From Climacteris rufus (taxonomy: Eukaryota; Chordata; Aves; Passeriformes; Climacteridae): a stretch of DNA of 64,000 bases. A model generated the notes under the pieces. The model worked only from the letters and a program-made list of their open reading frames with translations. It ran no database searches and had not been told where the DNA came from. Position 1 is the first letter of the stretch; the number at the start of each line of letters is the position of its first letter. A program made the position numbers and the translations under genes. This document shows, one piece after another, positions 31,533 to 43,224 of the stretch. The stretch spans positions 351,724 through 415,723 of the forward strand of contig VZRZ01006181.1 of the NCBI GenBank assembly GCA_013398175.1, written 5' to 3'.

Positions 31533-34500
31533 CACTTGGAAAATCCTGTAAATAACATCAACAACTGTTCTGTGTGGAGAAGTATGTATACAAGAGCCTA
31601 GACATGCACCCAGGTCACTGTGGTATGGCAAACTCTTGCTCATCACCTGCAAGTTGCCTGGGATGGAACATCTGAGTTCACAACACATGCAGAGTCATTG
31701 CAGATAGACAAACAAGGTACAATCATTATTTATTAGTGGTTTGTTACCATGCCTTGACAGTGTGTCTAAGTGTGCTGTGCAAGGAAAATGAGCGAGGATG
31801 CCATATGCAACTTTGGGAACAGCATGCTGCTGACAAACCTCTTTGGGGAAGACAGGGTCTTCACTGGTTGTTTTTCATTGCACAGAGGAATAACTGCAGT
31901 AGCTATGCAGAAAAAGACATGTCCACAACTGCTGGGAGACTTCTCTGCTACGGATTCCCAGGGCAGGTACAGCCACAGAAAGGGGACAAAGCCAGAGAGG
32001 CTAAAACAGCAAGATTGATTGACTTCATCCTGGCTCCTTATGCTCTTGGACTCACCTCCAAACTCTCCTTCATCCAGAAACATTAACCCCAAGCCCTTGC
32101 TGACTGCATCCATTTTTCACAAGCCATGCACGCTCAGGCTTGGAAAAACACGGGTCATTAATGGATCCTACTGCGACAGAAAGGGACCGCAGGCTACTCG
32201 CAGCCCTTCGGCTGAAAAACGCGTTCCCCCAAATGAAGGGTAAAAGAATTTGCCTCTTTGTTTTAGGGATTGTTCTCCCCAACCCTAAGCACAAGCTGAA
32301 TATTCATGAACCTCCTATATGAATTGGTTATCTTCTAAAAGCAAATACAAAGTCCCCATTCTGCATGAGGTGCCCAGGCACCGGACAAAGCCAAGTGTCT
32401 GCTCTAGCAGTGGGTTTCCCAGGGACTCTGTATGCTGCTTTAAACCAGTTACTCTTGCCTATTAAAACAGGATCAAAACTGAACAAAGAGAAAAAGATCC
32501 TTCCAGAGCTGTTTGAGGCAGCTGCAGCTAGTTCAGACTTCTACATCTCTTGACCTAACATGACTCCCAGGCTGCCACATTGTCTGGATGGGAAGCCAGA
32601 AGGGAAGGTAACGTGCTTTTTATTGTAAGAGCTGCTCACCAGTGCAGTCAGCCTAATTTATGTTAAGAGTTCACGTTGCTAAGTAGCTTGCCAGCACAGA
32701 GGTTCAGCTTCATGTCCGAGCTGTATTTGTGGTAGGAACAAATGGGTGTGTATGAGCACAGAGCTGTGTAATGGCTCATTTGCAGGTGTTTGTGGTAACG
32801 TGCACAAGGGAAATGGGCATTTCTGAGTGGGAGCACGCCCGAGGTTGTCGAGGATATCGGAGAAAGGTTCATTCCTTGTATAGATGATGGGGCTGACATG
32901 ATGGCTTTTAAGAACTGGGTATTGCTTGGAGGCAGACCCAGATCCAAGTGAGATGGCAAGAGTGTGAAAAATTAAAAAAAAAAGGCGAGCAATTGGAAGT
33001 GTGTGTACAAAAGAGACAAGACGTGTACTGTCTGTGCTGGGTCCATCAGGAATGGAGTTAGGAATTTAACTTTTTTTCACAGCAGCCTGTGTAGTGCATC
33101 TGCCTGCTGAAGGGAAGAAGTGGATGAATTCCTTGTTTTGCTTTGTTTCCATATGCAGCTTTTGCTTCTCTTGTTAAACTGTCATTATCTTGACCACAAG
33201 GGGATTTTTTCATCTAACTTTCTCCCCCTGACCTATGGAGCTGGGGGGAGTGAGAGAGTGGCTGGGTGGGCATCTGGCAGCTGGTCATGGTCAACCCACC
33301 ACTGTCCTTTCATTCAGATGCCCTGTATCCTTCCCAAGACCCCTTGTGCAGACAGTGGAGATTTCTAGGGACTTTTTAGGGGTTTTTTAGATTCTTAGGA
33401 GGCTGGTAAGCAATTCAGAGGGCCTGTGTGGGGAACTGCCTGGGGCTGAGCAATAGGAAGGATCAGGGTCAGACTGACCTTGTGTCTGAGTGCTTGGGAA
33501 CACAACTGCCACTGGCCCTGAAATACCACCACAGTGCTGGTGCTATTCCCAGTACAGCCAGTGCCTCTGGGCTGGCCTTGCCAGGCTGGGCCTCCTGGAT
33601 TGCCAGGGACCCTGCCCCTCTGTGCAGGGAGGTGAGGGTGCTGAAGGAAGGGGGCTCTGGGGTGCTGCTTCTGGCATGTGCTGAAGAGACCTGGGGCATG
33701 TGGAAACCCACAGAGCAGCCTCCCCTGCCCACATCAGTGCAGCTCAGAGCACCAGCCATGTGTGTCCCTTTGCCTGTGCTCTGTACTCTCCTGGCACACA
33801 TGGATGCCCAGGACTGTCTCTGCTACTGATTTCTCCAGCTCAGAGCAAACAGAGCAACCAGTTCTCCTGCAACCACCAAGGGTCAGAGGGGGGATGTCCT
33901 TGGTCAGTCCCCACTGTGTATCCTCCCCATCCTTTGTGCAGGTGGCAAAGAGACCCAAGTGCTCCAGAGAACAGTCTGGCAGGTGTCACCACAACTGGAG
34001 CTTTTCTGAATTGCAAGTGACTGGACTGCACTTGCTTCCTTTTTCCAATCCCTAAATGGAGTAGTAAACCCTTACCCTCAGAAGGTGTTGAAGGACACCA
34101 CCAGGACTGATAACTCCATGAGCCAACTCCACACCCTGCAGAAGCAGCAGGCACAGGCATGGTCACAGCATGGTTTATGGGGTTCCTGATCACAAATCCC
34201 TTCTGCAGCATGAGAGAGAACCTGGCACACATCTACCTGGCATGCCCTAGCACCTCTCCCATCTGCTCCAAGGGCTAAGTGTTTTTCTCACTGCCTTTAC
34301 ACTAGCACCCTCTCCACCTGCAGCCCCACTGTGCCACAAGACCTTGGCAGCCTCCTCTTTGCCCTGGTCAGACTGACCACTTGCAGCCCCAGGAGGAGGA
34401 GGATGAAGATAGGGGACCACAGTGGCTGTTTCTCTCCCTGCACTTTGTATGCTTGTAGGGAGAGGTGGGCATGAATGGTGGGGCTCTGCTCTGTGTCCCT

Positions 34501-34682
34501 TCCTGGCTCCCTATTCTTGCACTTTTAACCTGTGACCTTCATCCTCTTCTCCATGAATTGTTCCCATTTCTGCTGTTTTCCTTCATGCCCTCCCCCCGCC
34601 GCCAAGGGCTATATGTTTTAGTTAGGCTCAGCTGACACCCAAACTAAGGGGTAGGGTTTTCCCCAGCAGTCCTTGGCTGGTG

Positions 34683-34731
34683 GCCACATAATTAAAAGCG
34701 GCGGGGGGCGGCGGCAGGAACCCAATGTGGC
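34683..34731. repeat. Inverted repeat enclosing a G-rich core
   Basis: GCCACAT (34683-34689) and ATGTGGC (34725-34731) are exact reverse complements. They bracket a GGCGGGGGGCGGCGGCAGG-type core that could form a G-quadruplex on the plus strand. ATTAATGAG follows directly. No gene is visible nearby. Confidence 0.6.
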
Positions 34732-37700
34732 ATTAATGAGAGCGAGAGGTGGTTGTGTGAGTGGCTGAGCTGCAGGAGCCCGGCCAAACAGCAGCACAAC
34801 AAATGGTACCGTGTGTCCAGAGCTCTGTGTTAGCATAACAGGGGTCTCCATTACACCTGGGCTGCTCAGCCTCCCAGCTTTGCCCTTTTCTAATCATCCC
34901 TCTTGCATGAGCAAATGTAAAAGACCGGAGTCTGCTGTTCATTGGAGGGAACAAAGAGATATCTGACATTTCTACTTCAGTGTTTCTGTCTTGCTCACCT
35001 CTAGAGCTATCAGTGTCCAGATGGGGCTGGTCAGGCTAAGAGACCTGGGCCTGAGCAGGGTGGCAGAGGACTATCTCGGTTCTCTTTGCTGGGAGCCCAC
35101 TTCCCCCATCAGGTGGTGAAGCTGGCAAGGTTTCCATATAAAGAATTGTTAGGCTTTGCAACCATCACTGCGTGGATCTGAACACTGCTTGGATTTGGGG
35201 GATGCAGTTGCTTTGGGAGCTGCTGCCCTTCAAACTCTCAAGCCCTGGTCCTTTCCTTATGCAGACTGATTGCAGGCTGCCAGCTGCAAAATTCTCCTGC
35301 CTGGCCACTCTCTTGCAAAATCTGTGTTGAGAAACTCCTTCTCAAGGTAGCTTACTGCTCTGCTGTACAGCCAAACACAAGGGGCTTTACAGCAACTACC
35401 AGTTGGAGTTTATTTCAACTCCTCCACATACAACACAGCAGGGGCTTGCTGACACAGCTCAGTAAACAAAAGATCCCCGTTCTGCACAGCCCTAACTGGT
35501 AGCAGATGTAGCGAAGGCATGGTCCTGAAGTCCCTGATGTGAATGCCATCAGATGTAATTATATAGTTTAGCTGTTACTATAGCCCTGCACAGAGCAGAG
35601 GTCCCAAACTGGAAATTTGGAGGCAGTCCATAACCTTTGTGCAGTCCTGGGAATTGACTGCAGTCTGAGGAAGCCACAGTCTACTCAGGCCAGGGACATC
35701 AAAACAGGGTATTGCCCACGACGCGTTCTTTGCATGGTATTAGCTAAGGAATGCCATGTCATAGGTGGTCATACCTATCATCTGTTCAGCTACACCAGCA
35801 TAATTCATACAGTCAAAGAAGTTATGTCTGTAAAATTTCCCAAGAGGACAATCCTTATCGTGGTTTTCTGACATCCACATAATACAACATTTTCACACTG
35901 CTCAGAGCAGCTAAGCAAGCACCAAAGCTGGCTTTCAATGAAAGAAACCCTCTGAACAAAAGCAGCACTTAAAGGGTAGGTCACCATGCAAGAGTTTTTC
36001 AGCTTTTTCTAAAATAAGGGAATGCATGAACAGTTTCTGCCCTTTTAGAATATGAATTCAGAACAAAGTTTGGCCAGGAACTTCAAAAATCATCATTTGG
36101 TGCTGGGAACCTAACAAGACAGGCAATGTTTGGTCTGTGTGCATCAGGAGAGTTTGTAGGGGCATCTGCATTTCTGCAGTAGACATGTGACTCATAAAAT
36201 GTGACTTTTCCCACCCCATGTAGAAAGCACAGGAGTTTCCACAGACTCTGTCTCTGCACAAATCTCCACTGAAAAACTCCCATCTCAGGGCAGGGACTCT
36301 GAGTTGTGCCCTCAGCAGAAGGAATACATCATCATTTATGATTCTGAGGATGTTTCCTTTGCATGCACCTGAGCAGGGACCTGTGAGGTTGACCACAGCT
36401 CCAAGGCCAGCCACCAACATGAAGTGCACCCTGGTGTGCAGCACACACTTGCTGTGGTTGTGAAAAGTGCTCACCTGCTTTCAAAAGCCTCTATGAGCAC
36501 ATACTGGGATGAATCACAACGTTCTACTGTGCACGATTGTATCCCAGCAAAAGCCCCAGTAGAGGGGACTCATACTGGCTTTGTAGAGCCTTCCACAGGC
36601 AGAATTTCCCCAGCACCTAAAAACGCCCCAGGCCTTAGCCTGTCTGAGGAGAGCTATTGAAATGTTACCTGCAAACATGACTTTGTCTTGCTGAATACAG
36701 CAAGACAATATTGCACTCCACTGCGATATTGATGGGGTGACCTGGGTTTTAAGTGTAAGAGGGTTAGACAATAACACTAAAGATAGGAAATGTGCCCATG
36801 CAATAGGTTAGATATGGAGCAATGTCCTGTCATAAACAGAGTTTGGCCTCACCTACACAGAAAGGATCAGCCTAAGGTTACCATCTCACAGCCTTGCAGA
36901 AATCAAGGACCAAATCGTGACATTACACTACCTTCAAGAGCTGTGCCAGCTCAGAAAATAGTTAAATTCATAGGTCTCTGAGGATGAAAAGGATCAACTT
37001 TCTGGTACCATGAGGGGGATACTGTACCTGGCTGCTTCAGGGCTGTGGTATTTGCAACAGGCCAAGGAGTAGGAGGCAAGAACAAGCCATGAGCTGTATC
37101 TGTGAGGCCACAACAATAGATGGGGCTGGAGGCAAACCATCCAAATGAAAATTGTCCATGGGTGAAGCAAAGACCTGCTTGCAAAAACCTGTGTCTGAAC
37201 TTGCCCACATAGAATGGGTGTTTTGGGCTCACTCCAAGCCTCCTGGAAGCTCAGAGGTGGAAGAAGTTAGGAGTCAGAGCAGAAAAGATCCCAGGGTTCA
37301 TATCAGCAGAGGGTTCAGATGAGGTAACAGAGTCCAGATCCGACAGTTCCTTTGTCCAGTGACTCATGAGGACAAGGGCAGTTTTGCAGAATCACAGCTT
37401 TGGGCCTTTGGGTGGTTTGCAAGAAGGCACCTCAGTGCTGTATCACCACCATCACGGACAGCGGAGGAATTGCACAAAGGGTTGCTCAGCTGCCTCCCCC
37501 AGTCTGTGGTGGGAGGTTAGAAAGCATGGGCTGGGTTTTTGTCCATCCTAGAGGAGACTGTGAGGAGCCACAGCAGCAGGCATCAGTCAGGTGAAAGGTC
37601 ACTGCAAAAGGCAAGGAGAAAAAAAGAAACTGTTCTCTTTTCCCACTGGGGAAAAATCAAACTCATGTGCCTACAACACAGTAAGAAGACCACATCAATA

Positions 37701-38602
37701 CCATCAACATTCTTGAAATAATAAGGTGAGTGAATCACTTCCTGAGTAGGTTGTGGGGTTGTAGGGCTGTTAAATACTTGTCAAAAAGCTTCTGTCAGGC
37801 GTGGGCTAGGTCTAGGTTTAGTTAATCGTGTCTTGGAGAGGAGGATGGGTTAGGTCATCCTAATGTCGTATTCTCTGTTCAGTGATTTCCCCAATCCTCT
37901 TGGTACTGAGGGGCGAAATACAGCAATTAAAAGCTTTGTAAGATCCCTGTCGGTTTGTGTTTTTTCCCTTCAAAAACAACAACAACAAAACAAAAGAAAA
38001 ACTCAAAAAAGCCAAACAGACTCACCCGTGGTTTATTTAGGAAGGAAATAGATATTCAGGGAAGGAAAACATCCTCTATTTATTCCGTAGTCAATGCTTC
38101 AGGGAGGACTGTGAGAGGAACCAGGTCCTGCAGTGCTTTCTAAATGCAGGCAGAACTTCTCCTGTGGGAACTAAAAGATAAACCACAGCCAGCACAGCAA
38201 TCTCTCCTGTAAGTGCCTCCAGGTTTTTGGACTGGTGGCTTTCAACTTCTCTGATTATAGATCTTCCCATGATTTTCTCCCTTTGAAGACCCAGGCCCCA
38301 TACAGCGAATTTAAACTGGCCAGCAAAAGGCTTGCTCTCCTTAATTACCTTTCAGAATAGAGGATCTGCAGGCCACAGGTCAAAGGACACTTTGCTGAAG
38401 ATAGTTCTCATTTAGTCTTTTCAAAACCAAGTGCAAGGGATCAGGCATCTGAACATGATAGTGTCTGAGGCTTTGCCTTGAATTATGCTCCCAGGGTGCA
38501 TTTTGTATTTTGGAGCTCTTCTTTGGGACAGACCTAAAAACATACAGTTCAGCATCAAGGGACAGGCAGAAGGAAAAAAAATTATCTTTTTGATAAACAA
38601 CA

Positions 38603-39621
38603 TGTGGTAGTTTGACAGGGTCTGGCTTTTTGGGCGTGGTAGGGGCCAGAAAGATGGCTCCTGTAAAAAGCTGCCAGAAGCTTCCACAGCTGTCCAGCCA
38701 GGGCCTACCCCTGATGGCCCTGAAGATGGACGTGCTATGCAAGCCACAGCTGGGCCAATTAGAGAAGAAGGTAACGCCTCTGTGAAAACACATTTAAGAA
38801 GGAGTCACAGTAGTACGCACGTGTGAGCCAGTAGATGTAGACAGACAGGGAAGAAGGAATACAGCATGTAGGAGAAACGACAGATATGGACACCAGCAAA
38901 CTCAGAAGAAGAAGGAGAGGGAGGAGGTGCTTCTAAGAGACATCTTCGCAGCCTGTGGTAAGGACTGTACTAATGCAGTGTTTCCCTGCACCCTGAGGGT
39001 CCATGAAGGAGCCGAGATCCACCCCAGGCCGGAGCAGGAGGGGTGGACTCCCAGAGGAGGGACTGGTTTGTAGGGGGGACTGATGTGGATAACGAGGCCT
39101 TTGCTCCCAGGAATTGAGGGAGTCATTTGTGGTAAAAAAGGCCTTGTTTCACCCCTACCCTAAGTTTGGACCAGCCTGGCCTTGGGAGGAGGATGCAGCA
39201 GCAGTGACTGGGTGGACTGCTTGCCAAGAGGGAAAAAAGGACTTGTGCAAAATGCCACAGTGCTTGCGAGAACGGAACCTGCCTGCTCTCCAACTAATTG
39301 CCAAGAAGAAAAACATCTGAGGAATGAACTGACTAGGAACCCCCCCCTCCCCCCTTTCTCCTTACTTTCTGAGGGGAGGAGGGAGGGATTTGAGGTAGGG
39401 AAGAAGGTGTTTGAGAGACTGTTTTGCTTACTCCTTTAACTCTGGAATAAATTCACTTATCACTTTTAAGTTTTGAGCCTGTTTTAGCCTGCTTAATTAA
39501 AGGGTTTTTCTCTCAGTATCCTTATCTCACCTTGGAAGAAATTCCTTTCCCCTGTCCACCAGAGCAGAGGGAGGGAGAGGGAAGCAACTTTCACGGGAGC
39601 TTTGGGGCTCAAACCATGACA
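38603..39621 (+). mobile_element. Solo LTR of an endogenous retrovirus (ERVL-like, passerine type)
   Basis: The segment begins TGTGGTAGTTTGACAGGG and ends AACCATGACA, giving the TG...CA termini of an LTR over 1019 bp. An AATAAA signal lies at 39446-39451, a sensible place for LTR polyadenylation, which sets plus orientation. Ends and layout match LTRs I remember as common in songbird genomes. No internal gag-pol sequence is present, so it is a solo LTR. The flanks (CAACA left, CAATG right) share only three bases, so a target-site duplication is not clear. Confidence 0.72.
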
Positions 39622-41835
39622 CAATGACAGACTGGTCTATAACCCCCCTGGAGCTTGTCAACAGCCTCATGACAGGCTGCCCTGCCATTTCTCACACACT
39701 CAGGGCCCTTCGCTCAGACACGGGACACGCTGTCTTCCTAGGCAGCAACCCTCACAAAGTTCCCTGACACACACATCTCAGGACACTGACACTGCATGGC
39801 TTTGGAGTCAGGGCAGGAGCCTTGTGGGGGTTACACAAGTTCCTCACTGCTGCATTTCCTGGGGGCTGCCAGGAGTTTCTCTTTCAGTTCATGCCCTGGA
39901 GGGCTGGGACGCACCATAGTGCAGCACGGAGCATTGTCAGCAGAGACCAAAATGGATTGTGTTTGGCAAGCACAGTGGAAAGGAAAAAGAGGGTGACCTG
40001 GGAGGATTGCTGTTCTCACTTCATTTTTCCATTGCATCTGCTGCCTTTTTTTTTTTTCTTTTCTATCAAGCCCAAAGAGAGAAACAGAATAGAAAAAAAA
40101 TATAAACGAGTTCTCTCACCATAAGTGCTGCAGGAAGGGAACACTGTTGAAAAGACAAAAGCAAGAAGGTTCGGATTATAGTCTCCATCCTTCCACTCAC
40201 CTCCTGTACTGTCTTTCATCCCTCCCTGTCTCACTTTCTCTCCAGCATCCCACACCACTGCCACTCAGGGTGCTGAGCTGTTGTTTGCATTGGTACTTTG
40301 AGAGGTTACCTAGGAATTATGTAACTCACAGGCTGTCCCTGAAGAGACATTTGTGACAGCACCTCAGCTCTCCCCACACTGTATTGCCAACAGATACAAT
40401 GGCTCAATACAATAGCAACTGAAGGCAACAGGAATATTATTGTCATCTGAGCCACTGAGAGCAGCTTCTGGCTGCTTAGAAAGGCCAGGTGTCCTGGTGA
40501 AATATTGACCTTAAAGCTCAGACCATATAGAAGGTGCCTATCTCCTGCAGCACCACCTCCAAACTGCCTCTGGCAGAAGATCAATGTCATTGGCATCTGC
40601 TTCCCCTAGAAAACCTGGCCCTTGCCAGCTGCTCCAACATAGCCCCTCTTCTGGCTGGCTCAGCTGAACATCCAAGGAGTGGTCCAGACTGGTCCCATCC
40701 TGCAAAGGAACAGGCATGAGGAAGGGTTGCTCTGCCACCCTCTGGGCTCTGCCCTGCCTCCCCAAGGACAAACATGCAGCGTTGGACTCAGGGACACCCT
40801 GTGTCCATCAGGAAAGCTGCTTCACCCTTCCCTACTGGCATGTCTCCCTCACCACCTGCCTCCATCCATCCCCGTGCAGCAGGAGAGCCAGAGGACAGGG
40901 CTTATCCGTGCTCCACACCAACAGCCTGGCAACTTCAATTGCCCATTTCCATGACAGTGTCACGGGCTGCAGAGAAAGGTTTACAGAGGGCACAATGCCA
41001 GGAAAGTCCCTGGAGAAGGTCTGCATAGACAAAATTCCCTTTCAAACCACAATCTCACCCATGGGACCCATGACAACTGATCTGTCCTAGAACTGAATAC
41101 AGGGAAAAGACATTTATTTTTATGCACTTGACTGGCAATGGGAACAAGGCAGACCCCTGAACTTGCTTCCCCTTCACTGGCAGAGCTGCAGGGGTTGAGG
41201 GAATCGCAGCTCCCAAAGCCTCAGAGCAATCATGTTCTTGCTTGCAAGAAAAGTTTTGAAGCTGGAAGACCCTTTACTCGGACCTGGAAAAAGAAAAGCC
41301 AACATTTCTTCACTCCATAGCATGTCTCTGAGAACCATAGTCACCATGAACTGCCTTGAAACCAGACTGCAGCCAAAAGAAGGCTCCCAAAGCTAGGACA
41401 CTGTTCCTAATGCCAGGAAGGAGGCTGTGTGTACACCCTGCCTCTGAGTGTAACCTCAGGCAAGTCACTGCCTTGGTTGCCTGCACCTCAGACTTGTTAA
41501 AAGTAACCTTTCTTGGTCTTGCTTTACCTCTCCAAGAACACGAATTCCTCTGCAAGCCCAGCACATAACAGTTTCCACATTTAGCCAGCCCAGCAGACCC
41601 TCTGGAGCTGCCACCTGGGCCCTTTAAATGCTGCTCCTGTATTTCAAATGGCTCTTGCAAACCTCCTGTAACCTGAGCAGACAAAATTGGTGCTGGCACT
41701 GGAAAGCAGTTATGCAATATCCAGGAGGTAAAAACCTTTTGGCACGGGCATGTGAAAGGAGATACAGGTGGGAGGCTCCAATGGCTGAGGTGAACACCAT
41801 GTACCACGAGAATGCTCAGAGAGAGGAGATGGACG
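39622..41835. other. Intergenic sequence between the LTR and a CR1 scrap
   Basis: It includes a poly-T tract near 40047-40062 and A-rich bases around 40093. No gene or repeat family is recognised. Confidence 0.5.
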
Positions 41836-41890
41836 AGTCATAGAATCGTGGAGTGGAAGGGATCTTAAAGATCATCTGGTTCCAACTCCC
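41836..41890 (-). mobile_element. CR1 LINE 3' tail scrap
   Basis: Only about 55 bp remain. The plus strand reads AGTCATAGAATCGTGGAGTGG and then GGGATCTTAAAGATCATCTGG, the reverse complement of the CR1 3' terminus. Confidence 0.8.
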
Positions 41891-42103
41891 ACTCCAGTGA
41901 CTGTCTCCCTCCTCACTGTTGTTCTCCCAAACCATCTCTGCCACGAAGGGTGGGCAGATCTGGACAACAAGGTGGAGACACTGCTGGAAAAAGAGACAAG
42001 CCACACTGTCTGAATCTGAAAGGCCAGTAGCCAGGAGGCCTGTGCAGATGCTGTCCACCCTGCATGTTTCAATATCACCTTTGGTGTCTAAAGCTGTCAA
42101 GTC

Positions 42104-42131
42104 AGCCACATGTTCACAGCCACATGTTCAC
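42104..42131. repeat. 14 bp perfect tandem duplication containing CACATG
   Basis: AGCCACATGTTCAC is present twice in direct succession (42104-42117 and 42118-42131), so it carries two CACATG E-box-like cores 14 bp apart. Confidence 0.85.
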
Positions 42132-42545
42132 TGAACTGTATCATGTCTTGCCTCTCCCAGTGCTACCCTGGAGCATGCAGGAGGCTCTTGAGGTGGAGCT
42201 GGGAAGGTGATGGGCATCCCCACAGGGTGCAGCCTGCCTCTCACTGCCTTGGGAAGTGTGCAGTGCTGTGCCATGCCATGCCTGGCTTCTCTGCCAGTCA
42301 GGCCCCGCTGCTCCCAAGGGCAGGGTTTGGCTGAGGCAGGCCGGCTCTGGCACGTGTGAGCAGCAGGGCATGGATCCTGTTTCCTTGCACTGGCATGTGC
42401 TGCACTGTGTGGTGGAACTGCACAGGCTTGAGCCCTCCTGTCTCCTCACAGGTGAACTCTGAGGCTGGTCCCACCCCTGCTGCCAGGGTAGCTGCTCCAA
42501 CCTGTAAAGGCAGGATTTTGCCCACAGCATGTTTTTCTCCAGCCA

Positions 42546-42560
42546 TGCAAATTAATTTGC
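42546..42560. promoter_or_regulatory. Palindromic octamer site (possible POU/homeodomain binding site)
   Basis: GCAAATTAATTTGC (42547-42560) is a perfect 14 bp palindrome. With the preceding AT it contains the octamer ATGCAAAT, the canonical POU-factor site, and TAAT cores on both strands. It could be an enhancer element; no function is shown by sequence alone. Confidence 0.4.
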
Positions 42561-43189
42561 TGGTAACCAGGAAGCGTGATTTAACCAGTGCTCTGCACCA
42601 CCTATCCGTGTCAGAGCTGCTGGTATTCCTGTCCTCCTTTTCTCCCTGCTGAAAGCCCCTGAGTTGCCAGCTCCATGTAGCTGCCTTCCCACCCTCATCC
42701 AAGAAGACCTGGCTTCCAGCACTGCCAGTTGAGCTGTTAACAAACATCCACCAGTTGCTTGCTGCTTTCTCCTGCATGAGCCATGGAAAATATTTGGTTC
42801 TTGGCTGCAGAAGGCCCTGCTCCCTGTTTCTTTCTAGCCCTTGCAAAAAGCTGCTTTCCCCTGCCTGGTTAAGCACATTCCTTCCTCTCTCCCCTCTTCG
42901 CTCGGCCCTGCGGCAATTTCCAAAGCATTTTTGTGGCATCCAAGACCCGGGCACAAATTCATGAGCTGTGGAGTTGTGGTTTCTGTCATGTGCTCTTTGC
43001 TCAAATCCTGGCTAGTGCAGAGGGCAGTGGGTCCACAAGCATGAGGGCACCCACTGTGCTCCTTTCCTGAGGCTTGAGGGGTATTTTACTGTTTCACAGC
43101 TGGCTCCTTCTAAGTGAAATCATGCTCACCATGAGCTGATTGGGAAAATACTGTGTCTGTGCATTCTCTCCCAGGTTCCTGACTCTCAA

Positions 43190-43224
43190 AATAATAATTA
43201 TGTGGCCTGGAAAAAATTATTATT
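43190..43224. repeat. AT-rich 10 bp inverted repeat
   Basis: AATAATAATT (43190-43199) and AATTATTATT (43215-43224) are perfect reverse complements separated by 15 bases (TGTGGCCTGG core). Low complexity makes chance formation more likely. Confidence 0.6.

Larger units (their letters stand above)
25426..38602. other. Intergenic sequence without recognisable genes
   Basis: About 13 kb of mixed sequence. It includes a long purine-rich plus-strand tract (about 30780-30960), a G-rich block with a short inverted repeat (34683-34731) and a 14 bp direct repeat (31495-31532). Open frames up to 245 codons occur, but their composition is low-complexity and no family or splice context supports them. Confidence 0.5.

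Noticed and set aside
40016..40264. Poly-T tract and purine-rich open frames
   Set aside because: Low-complexity sequence only; no retroposon body or target-site duplication could be identified beside it.
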